47,832 bases of DNA from Nitrosomonas eutropha (GCF_003201195.1 NZ_QICQ01000022.1:1-47832), one strand, 5' to 3'; positions 35,345 through 44,988 are shown, numbered from the stretch's first letter. The notes: generated by a model from the sequence alone, not told the origin. Translations and numbers: made by a program.

Positions 35345-36414
35345 TCCCATATGATTGTATAGATAAAACTCGTTATCCGCTGTTCATGGCGCGAGCTGTC
35401 ATGAGAGAGCTGATAGAATCCTTCAGGCCATCCGGGAGAGCCATGAAATGATATAGCTTTACATAAGAATGCTCGTACTACACCAGCGATACGGGCTGAA
35501 ATTGCCGCAAGCGTTGACTCTGCTGCGGTGCTGGCGCAACGCTATGACGTCACCGAACAGACGATCTGCAAATGGAAGCATCGCGATGTTTTTACCGATC
35601 GGTCACATACGCCACACCGGCTGCAGACTACGCTTACACCAGCACAAGAAGCCATTGTGATTTATCTGCGTCGCTCACTGCTGCTGCCTTTGGATGATCT
35701 GCTGGCCATCACCCGTGAATTTTTATGCCCTGACGTCTCTCGCTCCGGGCTGGGCAGATGCTTGCAACGCCATGGTGTGGGTAATCTTAATGTGTGCTCA
35801 AACCCAAAGAAGCGCAACCCGCACACAAGGCTTTCAAGCATTATCAACCCGGTTATATCCATATCGACATCAAATACCTGCCACAAATGCAAGATGAACA
35901 CCGCAGGCGCTACCTGTTGATAGCAATAGACAGGGCCACCCGTTGGGTGTATGTGGCCACCAAACCCAACAAAACCGCAGCCAGCGCCCAGTGCCGGAGC
36001 ATTTCTGAAGGCGCTGCACAATGCCTGTCCGATCAAGATTACTCGTATGCTGACAGACAACGGCAAGGAATTTACTGACAGACTGTTTGCCAGCCGTGAA
36101 CGTAATCCCAGTGGCAATCATCAGTTTGACCAGCTGTGCCAGGAACTCGGTATCGAACATCGCCTGACCCGGCCACACACTGCGCAAACCAATGGGATGG
36201 TCGAACGTTTCAACAGACATATTACTGACGTACTCAAAATATATCGCTTCAATAGCGCTGAAGATCTGGAACAGACCCTGATACGTTATGTCAGTCTGTA
36301 AACCCGCAACTACCGCTGTCTGCCCTCAAGAGTAAAGCTCCAATGCAGGCCATGAATGAATGGCATAAAACTCATCCCCATCTCTTTCATAAAAAACCAT
36401 ACAATCATCCGGGA
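35345..36414 (+). mobile_element. IS481-family insertion sequence, complete in length, broken transposase
   Basis: Left end TCCCATATGATTGTATAGAT (35345-35364) pairs with the right end, whose reverse complement is TCCCGGATGATTGTATGGTT (to 36414), giving imperfect terminal repeats and a 1070-base element. No target duplication is evident. The transposase is on the plus strand: KNARTTPAIRAEI and a HTH (YDVTEQTICKWKHRDVF), frameshift near 35795, then PKEAQPAHKAFKHYQPGYIH, DIKYLPQMQDEHRRRYLLIA with the first Asp, a second frameshift near 35985, then LTDNGKEFTDRLF and TAQTNGMVERFNRHI. So it is immobile alone. The 3' half matches 20487-20977. Confidence 0.88.
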
Positions 36415-36435
36415 TGCGACAATTAGCCAGAGATA

Positions 36436-36551
36436 AGTTACCCGAGTGATATCAGTCGCGAACAATTTGAAATCATCAAACTGTTATTACTCAGCAACAG
36501 GCATCATTCTTATGGCTACCCTCACTCAAAAGCTCGTAAGACAAACTAAAT
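36436..36551 (+). pseudogene. IS5-family transposase N-terminal fragment
   Basis: A short frame reading YPSDISREQFEIIKLLLLS, the standard N-terminus of IS1031/IS427-group transposases, and soon KARKTN before a stop. Only about 35 residues remain. It lies between the IS481 right end and the ABC-F gene. Confidence 0.65.
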
Positions 36552-36599
36552 GGCTCTCTCCATATCAGTAACAGCCGCGAAACTGCTAAACTGCGCGCC

Positions 36600-38513
36600 A
36601 TGATACGAATCTCAGAACTAACCCTGCAACGTGGCCCTTTGCGCTTACTAGAAAATGCAGATTTAACCCTACACCCAGGGCATAAAGTCGGCTTAATTGG
36701 TGCCAATGGTGCCGGCAAATCCAGCTTATTCGCCCTGCTGCGCGGCGAACTGCATCCTGACGCGGGCGATTGTTTATTGCCGATGAACTGGCGCATTGCC
36801 CATATGCGTCAAGAAATCGACGCACCTGATCGTGATGCGATTGATTATGTACTCGATGGTGACAGCCACTTACGCGATATTCAACAGCAATTAGCCAAAG
36901 CTGAACAACGGCAAGATGGGGTCGAGCTTGGTCGCTTGTACTCGGAACTTGACAACGCTGATGCCTATACCTCCGACGCGCGCGCGCGTAAATTATTAGC
37001 TGGTTTGGGTTTCTTGGAAGAACAAATGGAAAACCAGGTCAACAGCTTTTCCGGTGGCTGGCGGATGCGCTTAAATCTAGCGCAAGCATTGATGTGCCCA
37101 TCAGATTTACTATTACTTGATGAGCCCACCAACCACTTGGACCTCGATGCAATTTTATGGTTGGAAGGTTGGCTGCAAAACTACTCCGGTACTTTGTTAC
37201 TGATTTCCCATGACCGTGATTTTTTAGATGCGGTGGTCGGTCATATTGTCCATATTAATCAGCAAAAACTAACGCTGTATCGCGGCGGCTACACAGCCTT
37301 TGAACGCGCCTGTGCTGAACGTATTATGCAGCAGCAACAAGCGCACGAAAAACAAAGCGCACAGCGCGCGCATATGGAAGATTTCATCCGACGCTTTAAA
37401 GCCAAGGCCAGTAAAGCACGGCAAGCACAAAGCCGTGTTAAAGCCCTGGAGCGCATGGAGGAGTTGGCGCCAGCACACTTTGATTCACCTTTTGACTTTA
37501 TTTTCCGCAAAGCCGATAAAGTCTCTACCCCGCTGCTGAATCTCGATGAAGCAGCGCTTGGCTACCACGCAGAGCAGCCTATTTTAAGCAATGTAAAACT
37601 ACAGCTAGTCCCCGGCGCACGGATTGCTTTGCTTGGCCCCAACGGTGCAGGTAAATCAACGCTGATTAAAAGTATTATGGGTGATTTACCGTTATTGGCA
37701 GGCCAGCTCACCTGTAGTGAAAACTTAGTGATCGGCTACTTTGCTCAGCATCAACTGGATTCACTTGATCCCAAAGCCAGCCCGTTACTGCATTTTCAAC
37801 GCATTGCTCAAGATGAGCACGAGCAAGTCTTGCGTAATTTTCTCGGCGGTTTTAATTTTCGAGGCAAGCGCTGTGATGAACCCGTGCTCAATTTCTCTGG
37901 TGGTGAAAAAGCCCGCTTAGCTTTGGCACTGATTGCGTGGGGCAAACCTAATTTATTACTGCTCGATGAACCCACCAACCACCTTGATTTAGAAATGAGA
38001 CAAGCATTGAGTATGGCTTTACAAGATTTCTCCGGTGCACTACTGCTGGTGTCTCACGATCGTCATCTGATTAAAAGTACCATGGATGAGTTGTACTTAG
38101 TCGCCGAGGGCCGGGTACAAGAGTTTGCAGGTGATCTTGAGGACTACAGCAAATGGCTCAGCGACTATCGTTTGCGCCAGCATCCTAATAGCGATGCAGG
38201 CACCAGCCCCGATAAAGTCGATCGCCGTGCACAACGCCAAGCAGCTGCAGCACTACGTAAACAACTGGCACCGCTACGCAAGCACACTGATACATTGGAA
38301 AAACAGTTAGATAACATTCAAAAAGAGCTACAGGCTTTGGAAACCATCTTGACTGATAATAATCTCTATGAGCCGCCACAAAAAGAGCAGCTCAAGCAAC
38401 ACTTAAACCAGCAAACCAACTTGCTACAACAGCAAGTGAAACTGGAAGAAACCTGGCTCAATAACTTAGAAGAGCTAGAATTATTGCAAAGTGAACTTGA
38501 GGAAGATGCATAA
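36600..38513 (+). CDS. yheS: ABC-F ATPase of the YheS type
   Basis: A 637-residue soluble protein with two ABC domains and no membrane part, a class that acts on ribosomes. Domain 1 has GLIGANGAGKSSLFALLRGE near residue 32, signature SFSGGWRMRLNLAQAL and Walker B LLLLDEPTNHLDLDAI; a linker with RAHMEDFIRRFKAKASKARQ follows; domain 2 has ALLGPNGAGKSTLIKSIMG near 345 and FSGGEKARLALALIAWG. A charged coiled-coil tail (about 535-637) is present. The protein is close to gammaproteobacterial YheS as I recall it, and codon use is AT-richer (TTA, CAA) than in neighbours. IS remnants flank it, suggesting transfer. Confidence 0.9.
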   Translation: MIRISELTLQRGPLRLLENADLTLHPGHKVGLIGANGAGKSSLFALLRGELHPDAGDCLLPMNWRIAHMRQEIDAPDRDAIDYVLDGDSHLRDIQQQLAKAEQRQDGVELGRLYSELDNADAYTSDARARKLLAGLGFLEEQMENQVNSFSGGWRMRLNLAQALMCPSDLLLLDEPTNHLDLDAILWLEGWLQNYSGTLLLISHDRDFLDAVVGHIVHINQQKLTLYRGGYTAFERACAERIMQQQQAHEKQSAQRAHMEDFIRRFKAKASKARQAQSRVKALERMEELAPAHFDSPFDFIFRKADKVSTPLLNLDEAALGYHAEQPILSNVKLQLVPGARIALLGPNGAGKSTLIKSIMGDLPLLAGQLTCSENLVIGYFAQHQLDSLDPKASPLLHFQRIAQDEHEQVLRNFLGGFNFRGKRCDEPVLNFSGGEKARLALALIAWGKPNLLLLDEPTNHLDLEMRQALSMALQDFSGALLLVSHDRHLIKSTMDELYLVAEGRVQEFAGDLEDYSKWLSDYRLRQHPNSDAGTSPDKVDRRAQRQAAAALRKQLAPLRKHTDTLEKQLDNIQKELQALETILTDNNLYEPPQKEQLKQHLNQQTNLLQQQVKLEETWLNNLEELELLQSELEEDA

Positions 38514-38615
38514 CGCAATGGTTTGAAGAGCTGGCTGAACTGGGTATCACGAAACGCTTGGCCACCCCACTGAATCGCCCCGGCCGGTAGCCATACAAGT
38601 CCGAAACTATTGAAC

Positions 38616-38962
38616 CACTATACTGCCGCCTGTGTTCGTGACACACGCCATGGGCCGCCTTTCTTGCTTGAGTACCTTTCAGAATTGCGTTTGCCTTCAG
38701 TATTCCTGGTGGAAGGCGGTGCAGCAATCAAGCTGACATCGACGATCATCTTGTTTGAGAAACTTTGGGCTGCCAGTTGGCGATTGACAGTGGCAAAGCC
38801 TTGCTGAGCCAGGTTATGTTGTTCCAGCAGGTGACGAAAACGCAGTATAAGTATAGCGCTTTCATCAAGCATGCGATCCAGTTCAAAACGGCAGAACTGG
38901 CGCAGGCTGGCAATCTCATCAAGTACATCTTCCATGTCCGGATCAGAGTAGTTGTAGGCAAT
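38616..38962 (-). pseudogene. IS5-family transposase remnant, second subgroup
   Basis: Minus-strand frame: YNYSDPDMEDVLDEIASLRQ, then DESAILILRFRHLLEQHNLA, TVNRQLAAQSFSNKMIVDVS and LIAAPPSTRNTEGKRN, the N-terminal half of IS5-proper-like transposases, including the first catalytic Asp region (IVDVSLIAAP). It is cut at both ends and has a stop or frame change toward 38620. This differs from the IS1031-type debris elsewhere. Its end truncates the next gene. Confidence 0.8.
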
Positions 38963-38967
38963 TTAGG

Positions 38968-39609
38968 CAATACGCACCCGCACCGAATGGAAAATCCTGT
39001 ATCAGCACACCAGCGATCAGTCGTTTATGCTGGATGATGGTACTGGTATCTGTCTGATCAATCCGGAAGGGGCAGAAATCACCAGCAATGAAAAACTGAT
39101 CTGGCACGGTAATACCGAATGGCCAACACAAACCCAGGTGCTGGATAGCGCTTCAGCCATTGTCGCGCTGACCAGCCGTTACCGCTACAGTGAGCGATTG
39201 ATCCTGCCTGGGCAACGGCTGTATATCCTCGGCCATCTGCAAACGCGATCACCGGCAACCGAGCAATCTGTGCAGAATATTACACGTGATCTGCTCAGTG
39301 ATTGGAAACAGGACAGAGAGCAATTGCTGGAACGCTTTGACAGCAATCGGGATAGCGAGATAGATCAGGCAGAATGGGAAATCGCTCGTGAGGCTGCTCG
39401 ATCACAAGCTCACACCCTTCATCAACAGCTATTGCACGAACTGGAAATCCATCATATTTCCAGACCGGAAGATGACAGACGTCCGTTTATCATATCGGTT
39501 CCCGCAAACGGAGTTGATCCGGAAATGTCGCCGCCACGCGCTCTTTATGCTGACGGTCAGCCTGGGGATGATGAGCTGCGCTGCTTGGCTGTTGCGGGTA
39601 CATGGATAG
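38968..39609 (+). pseudogene. Broken GIDE-domain protein with EF-hand-like motif
   Basis: The 5' part is lost at the IS5 remnant; the frame resumes with RTRTEWKILYQHTSDQSFML and DDGTGICLINPEGAEI, similar to GIDE domains of bacterial membrane proteins related to MUL1-type ligases. RYRYSERLILPGQRLYILGH is also typical. An EF-hand-like calcium loop, DSNRDSEIDQAEWE, lies near 39350. A one-base frameshift near 39495 separates RPFIISV from PQTELIRKCRRHALFMLTVS and the final helix with AAWLLRVHG, stop at 39607. Both ends therefore argue for a membrane protein inactivated by IS insertion and frameshift. Confidence 0.65.
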
Positions 39610-39654
39610 GTTAAACCGATATTTTCTGACGGTATTTAATAAAAACTGCGATGA

Positions 39655-40470
39655 CTAGAACCACAACTGCACGCCGGCCACAAAGCGAACCTGGCTGGAA
39701 TCTCCGCCTTCCTCTCGCACAAGATCAGCCGTCTTAAAAAAGCTGCGGTCGTATGAAATTCCAATATAAGGTGCGATTTCTCGCCTGATTTCATAACGCA
39801 GCCGCAACCCCAGCTCAATATTGTTGAGCCCTTGGCCAGTAGTAAACTTTTCTACCTTTTGCACGGCTGCATGAGTCTCAATACGTCCTTGCAAGATCAA
39901 CCGCTGTGTCAGCAAAAAGTTGCGGGATGTCTGGAAACGCATGGACACATCTCCATCCTGGCTAATAAAGAGCGCAGACTCCACTTCGTAGCGATACGGA
40001 GCGAGCCCTTGAAACCCGATAACCGCATGAGCCCGCGCCACATCTCTCCCTTTAAAGATTTGTGTCTCTCCGCGCACACCGATCTGAAAATCATAATACT
40101 TCCCAATAAATCTACCGTACAGAAGCTGTATGTCGATGTCGTGGTCTGCTTTGAAAGCCGTATTTCGTTCGCCTTCACTTTTAAACCACAGTCGGTTGAA
40201 GTCTCCTCCGTACCAACCCTGTATATCCCAGCGGAAATCGCCGCCATCCTCTCCCGGACGGTATTCAAGCACACCAGCACTCAGGAACGCATAGTTCTGA
40301 TCACTATGGGTCGGATGATGATATTCACCCCGAGATTGGAGCAGATGATTGGGCAAAGTCTGTTTTGCTTTGTCTGACAGTATTTCTGCGCTTGCTGCCG
40401 GCAGGCTGCTACCCGCACCTAAGAACAGAATCGCAACAATGCCAGCCCCAAGTTGCAGAAAGAATTTCAC
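39655..40470 (-). CDS. copB: Copper resistance outer-membrane protein CopB
   Basis: A 271-residue outer-membrane protein that helps bind or export copper with CopA. A signal peptide (MKFFLQLGAGIVAILFLGAG, cut near AASA) leads into a beta-barrel domain with WDIQGWYGGDFNRLWFKSEG, LLYGRFIGKYYDFQIGVRGE and a terminal VAGVQLWF ending in Phe, as for outer-membrane barrels. The Met/His-rich N-terminal linker of some CopB proteins is short here. The start is a GTG overlapping the copA stop by four bases. Confidence 0.94.
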   Translation of the reverse strand: MKFFLQLGAGIVAILFLGAGSSLPAASAEILSDKAKQTLPNHLLQSRGEYHHPTHSDQNYAFLSAGVLEYRPGEDGGDFRWDIQGWYGGDFNRLWFKSEGERNTAFKADHDIDIQLLYGRFIGKYYDFQIGVRGETQIFKGRDVARAHAVIGFQGLAPYRYEVESALFISQDGDVSMRFQTSRNFLLTQRLILQGRIETHAAVQKVEKFTTGQGLNNIELGLRLRYEIRREIAPYIGISYDRSFFKTADLVREEGGDSSQVRFVAGVQLWF

Positions 40471-42266
40471 GGTTCTGTTCCGGGAACTGCATCCAGGGTC
40501 TCAACCACACGAAACATTCCTGTTTCCATATGCAAGAGCAAGTGGCAGTGAAAGGCCCAAGGACCAGGTGCATCAGCAGTAATGGCAACAGAAATGCGTT
40601 CAGCGGGCTTGACAAGAACCGTGTGCTTACGCGGAAGGTATGCGCCAGCGCCATTTTCCAGATACATCCACATGCCATGCAGATGCATCGTGTGGTCCAT
40701 CATCGTATCGTTAACAAAAATCCAGCGTAACCGCTCTCCATGATGGAAAAGGATCGGCTCCCTGGCATCTGAATATTTCTTGCCATCGAACGACCATATG
40801 AAGCGTTCCATATGACCGGTAAGGTGAATTTCGAGCTCACGCTCAGGTTTGCGCTGATCAGGATAGGGCTTGAGGCTCTTTAAATCGGTATAGACTAACA
40901 CCCGGCGGCCATCATTTCCCAGCCCGATGCCCGGTTCATCCATACGACTCTGTGTGAAATCCGGAATGAACTGATTGCCAGGACCATGATCGTCAGCAGC
41001 ATGCCTGACTGGCTTGGTATCGAGATGCCCGGGCCGATCATGCTCTCCATGCGTGTCGTCGAGCTGCATCCCTTTTGTCGGTTCACCTCTAGCTGCATCG
41101 TGAGATTCGTGGTCACCATGGCTCTCGGCGTTCATGTGTCGCATGCCCATATCTGCCATGGTGAGAAGCGGACGGGAGCGGCGCGGCGGAATCTCTGCCG
41201 TCATTCCAGGGCGCGGTGCCAGGGTGCCGCGTGCGAAACCACTTCGATCCAGTGTCTCTGCAAAAATCGTGTAAGCACGATCCTCTTTAGGTTCCACGAT
41301 AATATCGTAGGTTTCAGCCGGACCGATGCGGAACTCATCCACTTCAACAGGTTGTACATTCTGACCATCCGCTTGCACTACGGTCATCCTGAGTCCGGGA
41401 ATCCGGATGTCCTGAAATGTCATAGCCCCTGCTTGAATAAAGCGCAATCGTACGCGTTCACCCGGACGGAAAATCCCCGTCCAATTTGCGGCCGAGGTCA
41501 ATCCATTCATGAGGTAGGTGTAGGCATAACCCGTTACGTCTGCCAAGTCTGTCGGATCCATTCGCATCCGGGCCCACATCAAGTAATTGTCAAATGCCGG
41601 GAGCCAGCCATCCTGCATGACGTCCTTAATAAAATCACCCAGCGTGCGCTTTTGAAAGTTGAAGTAGCCGGGCTGCTTCTTGAGCTTTCCGATCATTGCA
41701 TCCACTGAAGAAAAGCTCCAGTCCGAAAGCATGATCACATATTCGCGATCGTACTGGATCGGGTCTGGTTCAAGCGGATCAATAATCATTGGTGCATACA
41801 CGCCTGCCTGCTCCTGGCCGCCTGAATGACTGTGAAACCAGTACGTGCCGTACTGCCTGATCGTGAAGCGATAGGAAAAGGTTGTTCCCGGCTCAATACC
41901 CGGGAAACTGACACCAGGCACACCATCCATTTCAGGTGGCAGGAGAATGCCGTGCCAATGTATTGAAGACGTTTCGTCCAGGCGGTTAGTCACATTCAGG
42001 GTAACATCCTGCCCTTCGCGCAAACGAAGTAAAGGCCCTGGAACGGTACCATTGACAGTTGTGGCGGTTGTAGTGCGATGATCGATACGAAACGGCGTTC
42101 TGGCGATAGTGAGATTGATAACATCTCCGCTTAGCTGCATAGCCGGCGTAACAGCACTTAAGAAATTAGACCAGGCATAGGTCGGCAGCATCCCGTCCAG
42201 AGCAGTAAGGGTTCCCAGTGTGCCTGATTTTTTCAGAAAGGCGCGTCTTGAAATTGAGTCCTTCAT
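40467..42266 (-). CDS. copA: Multicopper oxidase CopA, copper resistance
   Basis: A 599-residue periplasmic oxidase that oxidises Cu(I) and binds copper. The Tat signal SRRAFLKKSGTLGTL begins near residue 5. Copper ligands are visible in SIHWHGILLP, YWFHSHSGGQ, HTMHLHGMWMYL and WAFHCHLLLHMETGM. A Met/His-rich stretch (DMGMRHMNAESHGDHESHD and onward) lies near 380-440. I chose the ATG at 42266, since the family starts there; the frame stays open to 42350 within hemW. A GGGAG site six bases upstream abuts an 11-G run. It follows hemW by 31 bases and overlaps copB. Confidence 0.95.
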   Translation of the reverse strand: MKDSISRRAFLKKSGTLGTLTALDGMLPTYAWSNFLSAVTPAMQLSGDVINLTIARTPFRIDHRTTTATTVNGTVPGPLLRLREGQDVTLNVTNRLDETSSIHWHGILLPPEMDGVPGVSFPGIEPGTTFSYRFTIRQYGTYWFHSHSGGQEQAGVYAPMIIDPLEPDPIQYDREYVIMLSDWSFSSVDAMIGKLKKQPGYFNFQKRTLGDFIKDVMQDGWLPAFDNYLMWARMRMDPTDLADVTGYAYTYLMNGLTSAANWTGIFRPGERVRLRFIQAGAMTFQDIRIPGLRMTVVQADGQNVQPVEVDEFRIGPAETYDIIVEPKEDRAYTIFAETLDRSGFARGTLAPRPGMTAEIPPRRSRPLLTMADMGMRHMNAESHGDHESHDAARGEPTKGMQLDDTHGEHDRPGHLDTKPVRHAADDHGPGNQFIPDFTQSRMDEPGIGLGNDGRRVLVYTDLKSLKPYPDQRKPERELEIHLTGHMERFIWSFDGKKYSDAREPILFHHGERLRWIFVNDTMMDHTMHLHGMWMYLENGAGAYLPRKHTVLVKPAERISVAITADAPGPWAFHCHLLLHMETGMFRVVETLDAVPGTEP

Positions 42267-42274
42267 TCCGATCT

Positions 42275-42285
42275 CCCCCCCCCCC
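42275..42285. repeat. Homopolymer tract, 11 G on the copA coding strand
   Basis: C11 on the plus strand, so G11 then AGATCGGA then the copA ATG. The 3' end of the tract forms part of the likely ribosome binding site and is nine bases from the start codon. Such tracts are prone to slippage. A change in length would alter leader spacing or structure, not the reading frame. Confidence 0.85.
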
Positions 42286-42297
42286 GCTATTTTAAGT

Positions 42298-43533
42298 TCA
42301 GGAAGTTGTCGTTTGCCTGGATTCTGGCAGAAAAATCTCCAGCAAGTCATTCAAAAACCTTCGCCCGTCAGCCGTCGGCCGGATACAATCGTGCTGCCAC
42401 TCAATCAACCCTCGTTGCTCGGCAGTGGTTAGTTGCTGCTGAATTGAGGCAACTGTCAAGCCAGTACGAGTATGAAACAGCCCAGGATCAAAACCGTCCG
42501 TCAATCGCAGTGCATTCATCATGAACTCAAAAATCCGGTCTTGCGGCCCAACTTCCTGTTCCGTGGCAAGCATATTTTCAAGATTGGTATTTCTAGCTGC
42601 GGCCTGCTCCAGATAGTGACGAGGGTGCTTATGACGCATCTGCCGGATAATTTTTTCTCGAAAGCTGATTTTGCTGTGCGCCCCGGCACCGATCCCCAGA
42701 TAATCGCCATATTGCCAGTAGTTCATATTATGCACACACATCCTCCCGGGCTGTGCAAATGCAGAAGTCTCGTAGTGCTGGTAGCCTTTTTCTGCAAGAA
42801 CACGCTCGATCATGATCTGCATATCAGCTGATGTATCTTCATCTGGCAATTTTGGCGGCTGGCGATAAAACAGGGTATTGGGTTCAAGCGTCAGGTGATA
42901 AGCAGAGATATGCGGTACGCCCCAGCCACAGGCTGCCTCAATGTCCTGCAATGCTTCATCCTGGGTTTGATTCGGCAGTGCATACATTAAATCCAGATTG
43001 ATATTGCTGAAATGCTGTAGCGCCTGTTCAACCGCACGAGAAGCTTCAGCATCATTATGGATACGCCCCAATGCCTGCAAATGCCCGGGATTGAAACTTT
43101 GGATACCAATGGACAGTCGATTAATGCCAGCAGACCGGAAATCTGCAAACTTTTGTGCTTCCAGCGTTCCCGGATTGGCTTCCAGTGTAATTTCAGTCTC
43201 GGGAGCAAAAGACAGCAGCATACGCGCATACGAAAGAATTGCATCGATTGAGGCACCACTGAACAGGCTCGGGGTTCCGCCACCCAAAAATACGCTGGTA
43301 ACAGGCCGCCCCCAGATTTGTGGCAACGATAGCTCCAGATCACGCTTGAGTGCTGCAACATATTCGGCCTCCGGGAGCGCGCTATTCGGATCAATTGCAT
43401 GCGAATTGAAATCACAATAAGGACATTTTCTGACGCACCAGGGCAGATGAATGTACAACCCTAAGGGAGGAAGCTCAATCAGATGAGGTGATTTTGAATC
43501 AGGCAGGGATAAAACCGGGATTATTTTTTTCAT
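42298..43533 (-). CDS. hemW: Radical SAM haem chaperone HemW
   Basis: A 411-residue radical SAM protein formerly annotated as oxygen-independent coproporphyrinogen oxidase. The iron-sulfur cluster motif is C33-x3-C37-x2-C40 in WCVRKCPYCDFNSHA, followed by VFLGGGTPSLFSG and NRLSIGIQSFNPGHLQALG. HemW-type proteins bind haem and pass it to haem proteins. It lies in the usual betaproteobacterial unit, 34 bases after rdgB. Confidence 0.95.
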   Translation of the reverse strand: MKKIIPVLSLPDSKSPHLIELPPLGLYIHLPWCVRKCPYCDFNSHAIDPNSALPEAEYVAALKRDLELSLPQIWGRPVTSVFLGGGTPSLFSGASIDAILSYARMLLSFAPETEITLEANPGTLEAQKFADFRSAGINRLSIGIQSFNPGHLQALGRIHNDAEASRAVEQALQHFSNINLDLMYALPNQTQDEALQDIEAACGWGVPHISAYHLTLEPNTLFYRQPPKLPDEDTSADMQIMIERVLAEKGYQHYETSAFAQPGRMCVHNMNYWQYGDYLGIGAGAHSKISFREKIIRQMRHKHPRHYLEQAAARNTNLENMLATEQEVGPQDRIFEFMMNALRLTDGFDPGLFHTRTGLTVASIQQQLTTAEQRGLIEWQHDCIRPTADGRRFLNDLLEIFLPESRQTTTS

Positions 43534-43567
43534 GTCAATCGCATGATCACAAACACGTTATGTCAAA

Positions 43568-44182
43568 CTAAACCGGCATTTTTTCATTCCCCGCCAGTAT
43601 TTGTACCAGCCTGGCAAGCGCCTTGCCGCGATGACTGATCTTGTTTTTTTCTTCCATGGAAAGCTCGGCTGCGGTTTTACCCAGTTTGGGCAGAAAAAAA
43701 TGGGGATCATAACCAAATCCGCCCTGACCTTTGGGTTCAGCAATGATTTCTCCATGCCAAGTATCTTCGATAATGACAGGTTGCGGATCCTGCCCATGAC
43801 GCAACAGGATAATCACACAGTAATAATAGGCCCGGTGATCGGATTGGCCATGCAGTGCTTCAACCAGTTTGCGATTGTTACGTTTATCCGAGCGAGGTTC
43901 GCCCGCATAGCGGGCGGACAATACACCGGGCGCACCTTGCAAAGCATTAACACATATCCCGGAATCATCTGCCAATGCGGGTAATCCGGTTGCGAGACTC
44001 GCATGTCGTGCTTTGGCCAGCGCATTTTCCACAAACGTCATGTGAGGTTCATCCGCTTCAGTTACTCCAAGCGATGCTTGTGTAACCACTTCAATACCAA
44101 GGGGAGCCAGCAGTTTTCCTATTTCAGCAAGCTTTCCGGCATTATTGCTGGCGATAACAATCCTGCTCAGGGAGTGCTGCAT
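43568..44182 (-). CDS. rdgB: XTP/dITP pyrophosphatase RdgB
   Basis: A 204-residue nucleotide house-cleaning enzyme that hydrolyses inosine and xanthosine triphosphates. IVIASNNAGKLAEIGKLLAP at the start, FVENALAKARHAS, ALADDSGICVNAL and GFGYDPHFFLP are all diagnostic. It follows rph by 18 bases. Confidence 0.97.
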   Translation of the reverse strand: MQHSLSRIVIASNNAGKLAEIGKLLAPLGIEVVTQASLGVTEADEPHMTFVENALAKARHASLATGLPALADDSGICVNALQGAPGVLSARYAGEPRSDKRNNRKLVEALHGQSDHRAYYYCVIILLRHGQDPQPVIIEDTWHGEIIAEPKGQGGFGYDPHFFLPKLGKTAAELSMEEKNKISHRGKALARLVQILAGNEKMPV

Positions 44183-44200
44183 GTGTAGTTACTTTTATTG

Positions 44201-44929
44201 TCAGGAAGCAGCGGTTTCAAGTGTTTTACGTTGCAGGTCAAACAGCTCTTGCAGCCCCTGTTGAGCCATATCAAGCATGACATCCAGTTCCTGACGGCTG
44301 AAAACGACTTTTTCTGCAGTACCTTGAACTTCCACTAATCCCAGATTACCAGTCATGACGACATTCAGATCAGTATCGCAACTGGAATCTTCCGCATAAT
44401 CCAGATCCAGTAGGGGTTGGCCTTTCAGTATGCCAACCGAAACAGCAGCAACGTGATCCTTGATCGGATTTTCTGAAATTATTTTTTCTGCACGCAAATA
44501 TCCAACTGCATCACACAAGGCAACAAATGCGCCGGTAATGCTAGCGGTACGAGTTCCCCCATCGGCCTGGATCACATCACAGTCAATCTGAATTGTGCGT
44601 TCACCAAGTTTTTTCAGATCCAGTACGGAACGCAATGCTCTCCCGATCAAGCGCTGAATTTCCATAGTACGTCCGGATTGTTTACCTTTGGCCGCTTCAC
44701 GCTGCATTCTTTCACCTGTGGAACGCGGCAACATGCCATATTCTGCCGTCAACCAGCCTTGCCCGGCCCCCTTGAGAAAAGGCGGGACTTTTTCAATAAC
44801 ACTAGCGGTACAAATGACCTTGGTTTCACCGTATTCAATCAACACCGAACCCTCAGCATGCCGGATATAGTGGCGAGTTATTCTGATCGGGCGCATTTGT
44901 GCAAGCGTACGATGATTGTATCGTGGCAT
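44201..44929 (-). CDS. rph: Ribonuclease PH
   Basis: A 242-residue phosphorolytic 3'-exoribonuclease that trims tRNA precursors. It begins [17 protein letters not shown] and carries [39 protein letters not shown] and [21 protein letters not shown] chose the ATG at 44929; a GTG at 44938 is also possible. It lies about 60 bases after map. Confidence 0.97.
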
Positions 44930-44988
44930 ATCAATCACTTATTTTTTGCACTGATAATGTAATTCCAGCGTGCTATCGGATAATGTCA

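Noticed and set aside
38514..38600. Short frame QWFEELAELGITKRLATPLN after the ABC-F gene
   Set aside because: Looks protein-like but is under 30 codons and has no start; could be debris of another gene, not enough to call.
40986..41708. 240-codon plus-strand frame opposite copA
   Set aside because: The copA motifs are unmistakable on the other strand and this frame has no ribosome site or recognisable domain.
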